Source: Apostichopus californicus (lineage: Eukaryota > Echinodermata > Holothuroidea > Aspidochirotida > Stichopodidae). From it: a DNA stretch of 22,213 nt. A model generated the notes under the pieces. It was given only the letters and a program-made list of their open reading frames with translations. It did no database searches and was not told the DNA's origin. How positions within the stretch are numbered: position 1 is the stretch's first letter; each line of letters starts with the position of its first letter. The translations under genes were made by a program, and so were the position numbers. The stretch is from the NCBI GenBank assembly GCA_020650975.1, contig JAIPMN010056244.1, positions 1 through 22,213 of the forward strand, read 5' to 3'. This document shows positions 1 through 10,468 of the stretch, in pieces.

Positions 1-1594
1 CAAAACGAAAGAAAACAGCTGCAAGAGAACAAGAAATACATAATAGTACTGTAGCCTATGGCCTGTGGATCCCAAGCACGGTTTGGGATACAAACAAGGC
101 CAGTTCAAAGTTATATGTCGTTCTCACGTGTATTTTAGAAATATATAATTAGAAACCTAAGCAAGCAAACAAATTTAAGGCTTTCTTTTTATACATTATG
201 GCCAGTGAACGGTTTAATAAATGAGTTTGTTTTTAAAATACCATGATTGTCATCTTATATTAGACATTAAAATATAAATGACTGTCAGGCAAATTATGTA
301 TACTGATAGGTTGGTTACACAGTCAAACCTCACGCTAACAAACTGTTGGCATTTGTGTTTGGTATCATGAGAGTAATCGAGGTCTACTTATGTACTTATT
401 AAATCTTAAGAACTTGAAACAACAACCTGCAAGCAAATACCGATTTACAATAGTAGCCCACTACGCTGAAGAGGGCTAAATAGGGGCAAGAGTTCAAGAT
501 AAAGTAGAGGCAATGGTCTCAGTCTCGAATCTCTGTGGTCTCTATTACGGAATAAGACCTTTCTGGTCTCAAAACTTGTATTCGTCCCGAGTTGAGACAA
601 GCATATATTACTATTAAGCAACATACGATGTTAATCACACATTCATCATTCGTTCGAGTCGATTCAAACCTTCAGACTTAGTTATACGGATCCTTTCTGT
701 TCTTTCTGCGTATTACGTGCCTATTTCTTTCTTCTCCGTCTTGTTTTGCTATTATTCCGTTCTTAATAGTAGATACTAATGTTATATAACAATATTACAC
801 GTTTATAACATATATTTTTAGATTGACAGAACGATATGAATGTTTTTTCCCCTAAACTTTGTTATTCACCTCTACATAACGTCCATCTCTATTCATAATG
901 GATAATGCTTGGGTTTAACGTTGCCTTCATGTACCTTACCGACAAAAAACACTTCCACACTGATGTCTCCATGGTCTATTGGAACCTCTTATTTTCCTAA
1001 ATCTTAAACGTCCATGACAGATTGCAGACACCCAACTCAGTGACAGCTCCCTGCCTATACTTCACAAATCTCAATAAAAACGGATCGTAGTGAATAATCC
1101 CGAAGTTAACATTGAAATCATTCTTTTATATAAAGAGCAACATTTTAGGTTTAATTGGCTTGAGGGGATTGTTGTCTTATGGTATATCACATTGGACCAC
1201 ATTTTGAAATATATTTGGACTAGCCCGTTCTGCTATTGTTTACTTAACGATAATGGGTCGATCAGACACTTTCTACACCGGCCTTATTCTGCTCAACTGC
1301 AAAAGAATGAGAAACATTCACCTCAAACTCGACTGTGATTACCATCATCTTGACGATAGTTGTCAAGATGAATAGTCGCACGCTTGCAATTGGTTACATT
1401 TGTTGAAACTTTATGAGCAGTTGAAGACATAAACCGCTACACGCTGCACAAACGTTGTCTAACCAAGCAGATAAACCTGTGACTGGCTATATCGTGACCA
1501 GTCGTAAGCACCTGGACGATACCAGACTACTGGCGTTTCGACGGCTAATACAGACGGACGTGTTTAGTGGAGGCAGTATGAGTGGTATGGGTGG
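1..1594. other. Upstream non-coding DNA
   Basis: No exon, RNA gene or mobile element could be supported. Short open frames here have no recognisable content. A TGGTCTC motif recurs three times between 513 and 580 without clear structure. Confidence 0.6.
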
Positions 1595-2052
1595 TGATTT
1601 CGATGACATCATGCTAATATTTTTAGTTTACGTTACTCAATATGCTTGTCTTAAAGCGATATCCAATCACCATTCCGTACTGTTTCATTTCGATGACAGC
1701 ATGTTAATATTTTTAGCTAACGTTACTCAATATGCTTGTCTTGAAGCGATATCCAGTCACCATTCCGTACTGTTTCCTTTCGACGATAGCATGTCAATAT
1801 GATTAGCTTACGTTACTCAATATGCTTGTCTTAAAGAGATATCCAGTCACCATTCCGTACTGTTTCCTTTCGATGATAGCATTTTAATATGTTAGCTAAC
1901 GTTACTCAATATGCTTGTCTTAAAGCGATATCTAATCACCATTCCGTATTGCTTCATTTCGATGATAGCATGTCAATATACTTAGGTAACGTTACTCAAT
2001 ATGCTTGTCATACAACAATATCTAGTCACAATTCCGTACTGCTTCCTCTCGA
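1595..2052. repeat. Five-unit 90-bp minisatellite
   Basis: Units start at about 1601, 1691, 1781, 1871 and 1960, with spacings of 90, 90, 90 and 89 bases. The last unit grades into unique DNA at about 2050. Each unit carries GTTACTCAATATGCTTGTC and CATTCCGTA blocks. Because 90 is a multiple of three, one frame reads the same 30-residue repeat across the first units (for example VTQYACLKAISNHHSVL). It stops at 1800 and, because of the 89-bp unit, continues in another frame afterwards. No splice or start signals tie it to a gene, so I treat it as non-coding. Confidence 0.9.
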
Positions 2053-2987
2053 TATCGGAAATTCCACGGAACATTCCCACGCAGAACCATTCAGAACCAT
2101 TGTAGCCTATATGCAGTCAGTTCATAGCACACAGTTTCCATTGACCAATATCTCAGTTTTTTTTTTAGTTTATGTGATAAGGTAAAAGTAATTCCTTTTT
2201 TAATTTACATATTTACTAACAAAATATTTACTGCAAGTATTAGCCTTGTAAATATTAGTGTACCATAATGACGATAACGTTGATATTTCTCGTTTTTGAC
2301 AGGAACAAATTACTTAAGAAATCAATGCTAACAAAACGTAGTTCTCAACCATACAGTGTTTACAGTTGATAGCGTTAGCAAAGACTCAATCAAACTACGG
2401 GTACTCTGCACAAAACAACAGGTCCTCCGTAAATTTAGGCAGGAACATAGGGGCAAGGCCTCGACTTTTTTAAAGCTATCAATTCGTAAAAGGTCAGCGA
2501 CTTGAGACCCAAATTCTTTGTTGCGATTGGATTCTAACATGTCCAAACATGTGTTTCACAAAACTAGAAGCAATCCTATGACATACGCGAACAGAAAGGG
2601 TCTTCGCAACAGGATCTATCATTAGCCCATAAGCGGACCCCTTTACCCCATGACATATGGATGCACACCACACTGATGTGTCCAGGCGAAAGGCAGTGCG
2701 TTCAATGCCACTGTGCATCGGTAACACTCGAATATGCGTTGGGGCCATGTCAAATATATTATTGACATTCGTTCATTTAGTTCGTCACGGTGGGTTGGAT
2801 TAGATTGATGAAATATCGTTCAACTTTTCATCTCAGAAAAGATAATAGTAATTACATATAAGCATATTTATGTAGCGCTTTACATAGAAGAATATCTCAA
2901 AGAACTTTACATGGTGTAATAGTGAAATAATATTAATTACAAACATCAAGAATTAAAATACACAGAGTAGTCAAAAGCAAAAGAAGA
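2053..2987. other. Upstream non-coding DNA between minisatellite and TA repeat
   Basis: No supportable gene. A 10-base direct duplication of CAGAACCATT lies at 2092-2111. A first 5' UTR exon of the NLR gene could sit here or further upstream, but no signal identifies it. Confidence 0.55.

Positions 2988-3014
<27 letters not shown>
2988..3014. repeat. TA dinucleotide microsatellite with TATA-like end
   Basis: About twelve TA units ending TATATAAAA. It sits about 120 bases upstream of the start codon, so the end of the run could act as a TATA box with a start site near 3040. It may equally be a neutral microsatellite inside a 5' UTR intron. Confidence 0.8.
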
Positions 3015-3018
<4 letters not shown>

Positions 3019-3086
3019 CACAATTAATGAAATAAAGTGAATGTATCAAGCTGACGTTTCTAATCATTTCGTTGTTAATGATACCG

Positions 3087-3094
3087 TGACGTCA
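3087..3094 (+). promoter_or_regulatory. Perfect CRE-type palindrome TGACGTCA
   Basis: Full eight-base consensus for CREB/ATF bZIP factors, 37 bases before the NLR ATG. It is useful only if transcription starts nearby. It would be intronic if the acceptor at 3123 is used. A site of this length can occur by chance. Confidence 0.35.
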
Positions 3095-3130
3095 AACACT
3101 TACATTTTAGTTTTGTTCTACAGGTCAATA

Positions 3131-3191
3131 ATGGCACAGGCGGAACCCTCTCAAAGCACCGGGAGGGACACAGGGACCAACCCTGCAGCAG
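3131..3191 (+). CDS. NLR exon 1 (coding): start codon and short N-terminal leader
   Basis: Encodes 20 residues plus the first base of a glycine codon, beginning MAQAEPSQSTG. The leader is polar, rich in Thr, Ser, Gly and Ala, and has no signal peptide, as expected for a cytosolic receptor. The ATG has A at -3 and G at +4, a strong initiation context. The donor is CAG|GTAAGA and leaves phase 1, which matches the acceptor of the death-domain exon. Seven bases upstream of the ATG there is a pyrimidine-rich acceptor ending TTCTACAG, so the exon probably begins at 3124 behind a 5' UTR intron. The frame stays open upstream to another ATG at 3041, which would add 30 residues if no intron is removed. 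I chose 3131 for its context and the nearby acceptor. Confidence 0.7.
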
Positions 3192-3911
3192 GTAAGAGAC
3201 TGTCAGGGAAACTAATCGGTCTACATAACTATTGTTGTATCTGGCCTTGCACCAACAAGACTCTATATACCACAACTAGTTACATTTTTTAGGGAGGTGG
3301 GGCGAGGTGGGAGGTGCGCTGTGCAGACACAAATATTAGGATATATAACTGAGTGTGCCTCAAGAAAGGTAGTGGCTGTGTGTACATTCCTTTCGATGAG
3401 GTACGTAGTTAATATGCGTGTATGATCAGCGGACTGCATTGTAAAGGATTATTTTGCAACGGACAATTAATGCAGTAATTTTCAATACAATAGCAACAGA
3501 CTTGAAGTACTCGATTTAGTACTTGGACTCATTCTTGAGTTCAATATATACCTGTGTACTTACGTATTTGTTTACCCTATGACTCAAATGAACACAACCT
3601 TCCAACAACCGTTTAGACCTGATGATTATAACCATAGCCGGAAATAGCACCGCTAACACTTTTCAAATATTACAGTCTTTTTATGCACGAGAGAGCATCA
3701 TAGGCCGTGCATTATCAACATAATTTCGCCACAACTGGTGACATTATAGACTTGTTTGAAAAAATATTGATACTCCGAGTAGAAAACATATAGCGGCCTT
3801 ACTCGACATATCCTATGCAAATCACAAATGGTTGCATACTGCATATGGAACGATTTAATATTAGGAAATTCTATAATTTATTATTAAATATGACTTACTT
3901 TCAAGTCGCAG

Positions 3912-4034
3912 GTTTTGGTTGTTTTAAACTTGACCCACCTGAACATTCTTCTCGTGATACAACAATTATCGAATTTGTTTGCATTAAAATCTGGAGAGAT
4001 TGATAGCAACGATAGATTCGGGACACATGGATAT
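3912..4034 (+). pseudogene. Broken partial copy of the death-domain exon
   Basis: This stretch aligns with the start of exon 2 (4701 onward). I count about 97 identical bases over 123 aligned, roughly 79 percent. The acceptor is also conserved (GTCGCAG before both), so the copy includes the splice site. A five-base deletion after codon 11 shifts the frame, and a TGA follows in the shifted frame at 4001-4003. Similarity fades after 4034, so the second half of the domain is lost. It lies in intron 1, about 790 bases upstream of the intact exon and in the same orientation. The simplest reading is a tandem exon duplication whose first copy decayed. Confidence 0.85.
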
Positions 4035-4430
4035 ACGTCAATTTGAGTCAAAACGTCTTCTTAGCATTGATAAATAATTTCTGCCTCCCACCTGATGAAA
4101 ACCTAGCGATTTGCAGATACAGCCTATTATTACAGGCTGGTACTACAACTGCTAACGATATAAGTTACTAACTACATGGGTTAAGTGACGCATGATACAA
4201 ATGTTGTCATTGATTTATGTCGTGTTAGTAATAAGTATACATTAAGACAGTAGACAAACCAAATTGCCATCTTTGACTAACCCCATGATAGTTAGGAACA
4301 TCTGGAAAACATGGGTAAAAAGGAAACGAACAACGTTCACTTATCGATAATCTGTGGAAGCGGTACGCATTAGTATTATTCTGACATTCGCACAACCTAT
4401 CTAACGTTATATTGTAATTTGAGTCAAACT

Positions 4431-4563
4431 ATTTTCTCATACATCTTAATTTTTTGTATGTAGTTTTTATTTCGGGGGAGGAAGGTCAAAGGTCGTCTAT
4501 TTTCTCATACATATTGATTTTTTGTATGTCGTTTTTTTTTTATTTCGGGGGAGGAAGGTCGTT
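4431..4563. repeat. 68-bp tandem duplication in intron 1
   Basis: Two copies start at 4431 and 4499. Both run from ATTTTCTCATACAT through TTTTTGTATGT and a T-rich tract to TTTCGGGGGAGGAAGGTC. The second copy has a longer T run. The high similarity suggests a recent local duplication. Confidence 0.85.
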
Positions 4564-4700
4564 GATCATTCCTATAGATTTGGTTTCCATGACGTAACTA
4601 TGACTGTATGTCTTACTTAGCATGCAAGCTAAAATGCAGACAACATACATATGCATATAGGAATCTCTTAGCATCGCCTTCATTTGTTTCTATGTCGCAG

Positions 4701-4991
4701 GTTTCGGTCGTTTCAAAAACGACCTAGCTGATCATCTGGATCTTCCCGTGATTCGTAAATTATCAAATTTGCTTGGATTGAAATCCGGAGAGATTGATAT
4801 CATCGACAGATCCCGGACACCCGGATATGTGATGGTGAACCTTATGGAGGGTCGAGGAGTAATTGCTTCTACTTGTATTACAGATCTTGTAAACATGTTA
4901 CACGACTTGAAGCTGGCTGGTCTTGCTGAGAGAATACAAGAGTCTTTCCAAGCAAACACTTCCCAAACAAAGAAAAACCAGGATCTCGAAG
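4701..4991 (+). CDS. NLR exon 2: death-fold (death domain-like) module
   Basis: Symmetric phase 1-1 exon of 291 nt, residues 21-118 of the model. The acceptor is TATGTCGCAG and the donor is GAAG|GTAATC. The translation begins FGRFKNDLADHLDL and reads as a six-helix death fold. It has an LLGLKSGEIDIID segment, matching the family pattern of hydrophobic helix, LGL, then an Ile-rich helix. The late helices read ITDLVNMLHDLKLAGLAERI, matching the usual LxxxLxxxxLxxxAexI ending of death domains. The first about 84 residues form the domain. The last about 13 (from QANTSQTKK) are a polar linker leading into the NACHT exon. Death domain is favoured over death effector domain, but I cannot separate them without a profile search. 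In NLRs this module makes homotypic contacts with downstream signalling proteins. Confidence 0.85.
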
Positions 4992-5340
4992 GTAATCATC
5001 TGCTCTAGATATTAACGTTATGCTTAAAGTTACTCAAACAAGAGAGAAAAGTCACCAAAGTATTGAAGATCGGGCTATAACATGACTACACGTTGCTATA
5101 ACTAATAGCTTTATTAAGATTAATTCTCATTTTAATAGATACCGATATGCTTAGACTAAATTGACTCTCCATGATGAAGGGTGTAAGTTTATACCCAAGA
5201 AGAACCAGATAAAAAAGAGAACTGTTTGATGTCTCGGAGTATTATAATTAAGCTAATGTTAATACTTCTCTTGTGTGTAAAAGGAAGCTAACTAGAAAAT
5301 ATTAAGTACTTACATATGTAGTCACTCTATTCTCTAATAA

Positions 5341-5427
5341 AAAAAGATCGGTGACCGGGATTTAAAGAGAAATGCGGCCTGGACTTCAAATGAGCAACAG
5401 AAACAGGAAATTGTGGAACGCAAAACA
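5341..5427 (+). other. Coding-like charged tract in intron 2, possible exon relic
   Basis: An 87-base open stretch between TAA at 5338 and TGA at 5428. Its translation includes DRDLKRNAAWTSNEQQ followed by KQEIVERKT. The charged, helix-prone composition looks like the linker that joins the death fold to the NACHT block in such receptors. It has no donor at its 3' end, and its preceding AG does not give the phase needed after exon 2. It is therefore not included in the gene model. Confidence 0.2.
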
Positions 5428-5935
5428 TGAAAATAATATAGAAACAAAGTTGCGACGAGCGAACGACATAAATTAAAGATTAAAACTTTGACTGCAGCGG
5501 TATTCAAAGTTTATACATCAAATAAAGTTACGTGTACGCTTTCCTTAAAAATTGTCAGTTAGTTAAGCGTTTATTGTGATATTGTTTATTCATTGCGTTA
5601 TGCGTTTTCATTTAAAGTAAGCACATTTCAAACTTCTCTGAATATCACGTGTTCATATATAATGGTACGAGTTTCAGAGTCAGAATGAAATTGTTCAAAC
5701 ATTGTTTTTCTTATAGCAGCCAATGTACCCCTGCGTCAACCAAGGAAAGTATGATAATTTGTGGAAATTTTGGGTCTATATTTTAGACATTTTTTTTAGT
5801 TTAAAGGGGTTGAAGACTCGCCCCAAACCGCGTGTCGCCCTCTAAAAAAACTTTCCGTCGCCTGCAAGTGAAGATTTTTTAGTCGCTACACAATTTAGCA
5901 GACAGTGATGAAATGTGGTAACTTGTGATCTTTAG

Positions 5936-6118
5936 CTGAACCTGAGATGTCCATCGCTGCTTATGTGAATAGTGGTGTGGGTATTGACCGCAGCCTGTAT
6001 GCATTGACTGCACACTATTTCCTAATTACAAACAGTAGCATGATGTGTGTGTGTAATCACGCTGGAAGCTTGCATGCAGTAATGAGCTCGCTCGGTGGAG
6101 AAAAGAAAGTCGGGATAG
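5936..6118 (+). other. Possible cassette exon in intron 2 (unproven)
   Basis: 183-nt open segment with acceptor GATCTTTAG and donor ATAG|GTACGG. Entered in phase 1 it stays open for 61 codons and leaves in phase 1, so it could be inserted between exons 2 and 3 without breaking frame. The translation starts AEPEMSIAAYVNSGVG and includes a hydrophobic stretch (LTAHYFLI) and several Cys, Met and His residues. No domain is recognised. The acceptor tract is weak. A chance open stretch is quite possible. Confidence 0.25.
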
Positions 6119-6623
6119 GTACGGTAGAGATCCTCTGACGTGTAATTGCAAAACATTTTTCGTAGATCAGATGGTGGAGGCGCGTGTCCATGCAAAAAGG
6201 CAGGACATTTTTGCAGTATTTGCGGATCAAAAGAAATAAATTGTACAAATCGAAGACAGAAGAAGACAAGAGCGTTTGGTGAAGTGAAACATCTTCGGAG
6301 AGTACAAGTGATGTAAGTACAATACGTACAGTTGACTATGCTACGAACCTCATGACTTTCAGTTAGGCTGAATTACCCGATTCCAATAATATTTTGTTTA
6401 GGCCTACTGTATATTTTTGTTTAAAAAAACACAGAAAACAGATAATGAGGGTTTTTGAAGCAGTTACATAGCTAGTGAGTTTACTTTCTTCCGAAGCCAT
6501 TGTTACTTCAACTAAATAACAATCAAAGATGCAGTAACTATTAACCACGAAATATAGCAGAAAATACTAGAATTTTAATAACTGTTACAACAATTGTCAG
6601 TAGAGCCTCGAAAGTTGATTATG

Positions 6624-6642
6624 ACTGGGTTGTCCACCCAGT
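6624..6642. other. Hairpin, 7-bp stem
   Basis: ACTGGGT and ACCCAGT flank a five-base loop. It is GC-rich compared with surrounding DNA. Role unknown; it lies close to two further inverted repeats. Confidence 0.5.
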
Positions 6643-6739
6643 ACTACTGTGTGCCTTGTCATTTCTTTACATGTCGATACTGTATACAGTGTAGGTTTGT
6701 AAGTTGGATGCGTTTTTAAATAGCATCGGCACTTTTAAC

Positions 6740-6755
6740 GTTATACTAGTATAAC
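6740..6755. other. 16-bp perfect palindrome
   Basis: GTTATACTAGTATAAC equals its own reverse complement. It lies 14 bases before a longer hairpin. It may be part of a small mobile-element relic or a binding site. Confidence 0.6.
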
Positions 6756-6768
6756 CAAAGAAGGTGAA

Positions 6769-6805
6769 ACCAGGGAGCTGCCAGTCTAAGTAGCAGTTCC
6801 CTGGT
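6769..6805. other. Hairpin, 13-bp stem with 11-base loop
   Basis: Arms ACCAGGGAGCTGC (6769-6781) and GCAGTTCCCTGGT (6793-6805) pair over 13 positions with a single G-T wobble. Such a stem is uncommon by chance at this base composition. It is too short for a typical microRNA precursor. Confidence 0.6.
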
Positions 6806-7059
6806 GGAACACACAATCCAAAACAAACATTTTAAAGTCATCCTTTTGAAGAAATTAATTATTGAGTATTAGTTGAACCACCCTGTTATGCAAAGTGTTC
6901 TGTTACAGACTTGCAACGATTGTACAATTGTGTAGTTGCTCTCTTATCTTAAATTGTCTGATTTGATATGTGTCAATTCTGATCAAAATTCTCCAATGAA
7001 AAACAAAGTGATATTAATGAATCAAAAAAGCTATTTTCAATCAACATGTTAGCTCTTAC

Positions 7060-7385
7060 CAGTCAAGTTGGTGTTTACACATCAGTGATGACCAAACTTG
7101 GTCATAGTGTTCCTTGAGTAGTTGGTCATATGGACTGTTAACAAGTTTTATGTCAAAGGTCAACAAGGGGTCAGTCATCTGTCTGGGTCCATTTTGTGGA
7201 CATTCATAATGCTTCTCCTTCCAGTGCAGATATGTGTGATCACCAAAGTTGGTCATAGTGTTCATTGAGTATTGTATTCATAGTGTTCATAGAGATAATC
7301 GACATGTTTCTTGGAGTTATGTGCATGATGTTTCTCCTACAGTTTACAATGTGAGACCAAGAATGTTGGTCATAGTGTTAGTTGA
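7060..7385. repeat. Diverged tandem repeat with TTGGTCATAGTGTT core
   Basis: The 14-base core occurs at 7098-7111, 7249-7262 and 7366-7379, each preceded by an ACCAA-type block. A CTTCTCC/TTTCTCC block lies before the second and third cores. Spacings are 151 and 117 bases, so units vary in length. No coding function is seen. Confidence 0.7.
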
Positions 7386-9464
7386 AGAGAAGTCAATATA
7401 GAGGTTCTAGAATTAAGGGTGAAAGGCATCATGGGTTTTTCAGTGCAGTTGTGTGAATACACTTATCTTTGTCCTTCACATTAATTTTTTAAAAGATATC
7501 TGACTAACTTTCCACTAAACTTTCAAGTTACCAAATATATACAAGATGATATTTGAATTTACGATTATCATATCTGTGAAAAAGAATGTTAAAACAATAT
7601 TCATGTACGAGTTACTGCACCACTGCTGATCTAAATTGGTGTTACAATAATGATTTGTGTTAAACAAGGCAGCAATGAAAATATATACACTTTGTTTGAT
7701 ACTGCCTTTTTGTAATGTTATACCTGTTCTAGCATGGAAACAAAAATCGCAGTGAAATTGGATGCTACATTATGATCTTACAGTCATGGTCAGACCAAGT
7801 CATTCATCAGTTGGTATATAAACATATTTCTGGTTTTCTTATGATGTTTGATGGATTGACCTCAACTTTCATTTCTGAGTTTCACTGAGATTTATATTGA
7901 AGAATAAACTTCACTCTCCACACATGGATCCACCTGTCAAGTTCCCCATTTCATTTGTAACATAGTATATGTCACCAAATACATAATGAAATCTATTTCA
8001 TTTAATGTGTCGATATTTTTTCATAACCTGTATTACTTTTTCAAACAAACATTTTCAAATAATAATGTAATAGATTCTAGCGTTTTGGGACCATATCAGT
8101 CACTAGTAATTTGACTAGATGTCAATGGGAATGGAATATGATTGTAAATGATATTGTATATATTAAATTACTGTAGAGATAAACTCTACTTTGATACATC
8201 GAACTCTAATTATACTGTGTAAAAGTACATTGAGGAATTGATTGGTCAAAATGTGCCAAATATATTAGCAAAATAACATAATAACATGCAAAATATTATG
8301 TCATGTATATGATGGGCATAGCCAAGTTTCTTGTAATTTAGTAGTAACGTTACATATGTCAGATATGGTATTTAGACAGGATATTGCACTTCATGTTTAA
8401 AAACTGGACATTAGGTGACCAAATGACCTCCACCACAAAGCAATACTGATAGGACATATCCACATATCACAAATGGAAACATCATTCACTTCTTGTGCAA
8501 AAAGATGTGCGGCTATGACCTTTTTCATTAACACTGGAGAACGAAACATTTGGACCTTAAATGTTGTCATTAGCTGTGTAGGTGAAATACCATTTATAAC
8601 TGCACTTGAAAAAAAATAGTATATATATAATAGATTTTTCATTGATTATTTATTTAATCTGGAATGAAACTGAATGCAGTTATACATCATACTACCTTTC
8701 TATTACAGATGTTTATAGAGTATATCCCATACAATAGGAATATACAAAATTAGGCTACAAAACCTTGTTTTATGGAGTTAATTTAACTTAGAAACGTTGT
8801 TGCCTGTTTTGATGTTGCACATGTTTTGAGCCTGGGTATTGTACTTCAAGGTCATTCAATTCAAAACTGTGCAGATTTTCAATAGCATATGAACACATAT
8901 TATTTGCTATGTACTTGTCTGTTTCTGGTTGAATTCATTTAGTTAAAAGACTTTACTATTGTAAAATATGTTGTTTCATACAAGGTGGTAACATATATCT
9001 TCTAGAAAAATAATCAGGCGTTTGAGTTATTGGCTGTCAAAGATGACCTCTCTTGTACATCAGAGCAACTTAAACCTCATATATTAATATTGAGTAATGC
9101 TAGAACCCCGAAATGTGTTCAGGTGTAAGGACTTTACATAATTTAAAAAGAGGAAAGCAAAGAAGGCAAATTGGCTTGGCTACTTTATGTGGGAAGAGAT
9201 CTTTGGCTTGTAAATGAAGAAACTGTTGTAAATTGTTAACCATTTAGGGAAGAAAGTAACGTTTTCAGGAGAGGAAACTATCGTGTGCTTTGGTTGATAA
9301 CCATAACATCCACTGGGAGACAGATTTGAAGTGTTTGAAACTTAGTTTCGTTATTCTGTTTAGCCTATAGCCTAAGCTAACTTCTATCACATAAATCTAC
9401 GATCTGGTTCAGCTGCCTACGACTGATATATACGCTCGTACTCATACGCTCGTAAGGCCTACTC

Positions 9465-9842
9465 CTACTGTAAGCTAGACATAATTAAGCAAATGCTACA
9501 CTTTTGTCTATTTGAACAAGACGTTTGAGGTGACCTGCGTTTGTGGATGGGTCTGATAATCATCCCGCAGAATAAGTTGCCTTCGCCGTGTTGCTGTGAT
9601 TGAGTGAAAAGCCACTTTTCGACAAACAAATCGTGACAGTGCATAGCATGGACTTCGAGAATGTGCCTTGCTAACTGGTTGTGTGTCCAGCCGCCTAAGT
9701 GTTTCAGTTTCTTGTTCAAATCCTCAAATACCTCACCGAGTGGTATCTGCCTTCTCTTTCCTTGCAGATGCCATGATAAGTCAACCAAGTCGTGTAGAAA
9801 GTGATTTGCAAAGATAACTGCGTAGCCAAGGCTAACTACCAA
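9465..9842 (-). pseudogene. Antisense ORF, possible transposon-protein remnant
   Basis: A 125-codon open frame on the minus strand in a stretch that is visibly richer in GC than its flanks. It has no ATG at its start and a stop lies just upstream. The translation includes KRRQIPLGEVFEDLNKKLKH and then HLGGWTHNQLARHILEVHAMH. An IPL...DLN..LK..LG pattern recalls the conserved block of DUF6589-type proteins that are spread with animal transposons. This is recall, not a search result. A second short open frame on the same strand (9865-10065) is in another frame. If real, it is a fragment inside intron 2 and antisense to the NLR gene. Confidence 0.3.
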
Positions 9843-10468
9843 AGCGATAACTGCTTACATTGCATCAATGCAAGACTGCACACAGAGGATAATCAACATT
9901 CAAAATGAAACGCACACTGGTGGAATCGCTGACTAAGTCAACCGGTATCAGTTCGCTCATAATAAATAACCATATGTTTTCTGAGCATCTGCATTTTCTA
10001 CCATTTTGTTCAGTAAAACTGTGATTTGCGATATAACAGCACGCGCTGTAGGCTACTGGTTGCAATGCAGTACTTTAGGTCTGTTAGGCGTGGTGTCTAA
10101 CAGTGCTGTTACACCTCATTCAAAACTAGGTCAGATTTCCGGCATCAGACGTTTCTTTGTGAGCGAGTCTTCACTCCTTTAATGGTATTCCTCCTACTAT
10201 TTTTTCTTTAGCAGAAACGTGCATATCATTCTTTGTTTATCCCTCTACTAATTCGTAACCAAAGGTCAATGGTCGTAAGTTTCAACAATGACAGATGTCA
10301 TATTTAGCATGTCGATGTATCACATTTAGTACAAGACACCTGTAGTTGAGGTCAACGGTCTTTTTAGGACAGCATGTGTCATTGTGAATGAATATACATC
10401 ACACTGTTTTTCACTGTATTAATAAGGTTAAATATGTTGTACACCCTCACTATACATTATGTCATGTT

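Larger units (their letters stand above)
3192..4700 (+). other. NLR intron 1 (phase 1)
   Basis: 1509 bases, GTAAGA to TCGCAG. It contains the broken death-domain exon and the 68-bp duplication. Nothing else is supported. Confidence 0.75.

Noticed and set aside
640-675. GTTCGAGTC resembling a tRNA T-loop (B box)
   Set aside because: No cloverleaf, acceptor stem or A box could be drawn around it.
1455-2185. Two plus-strand open frames over the minisatellite
   Set aside because: They begin without a convincing start, break at 1800, and are explained by a repeat whose length is a multiple of three.
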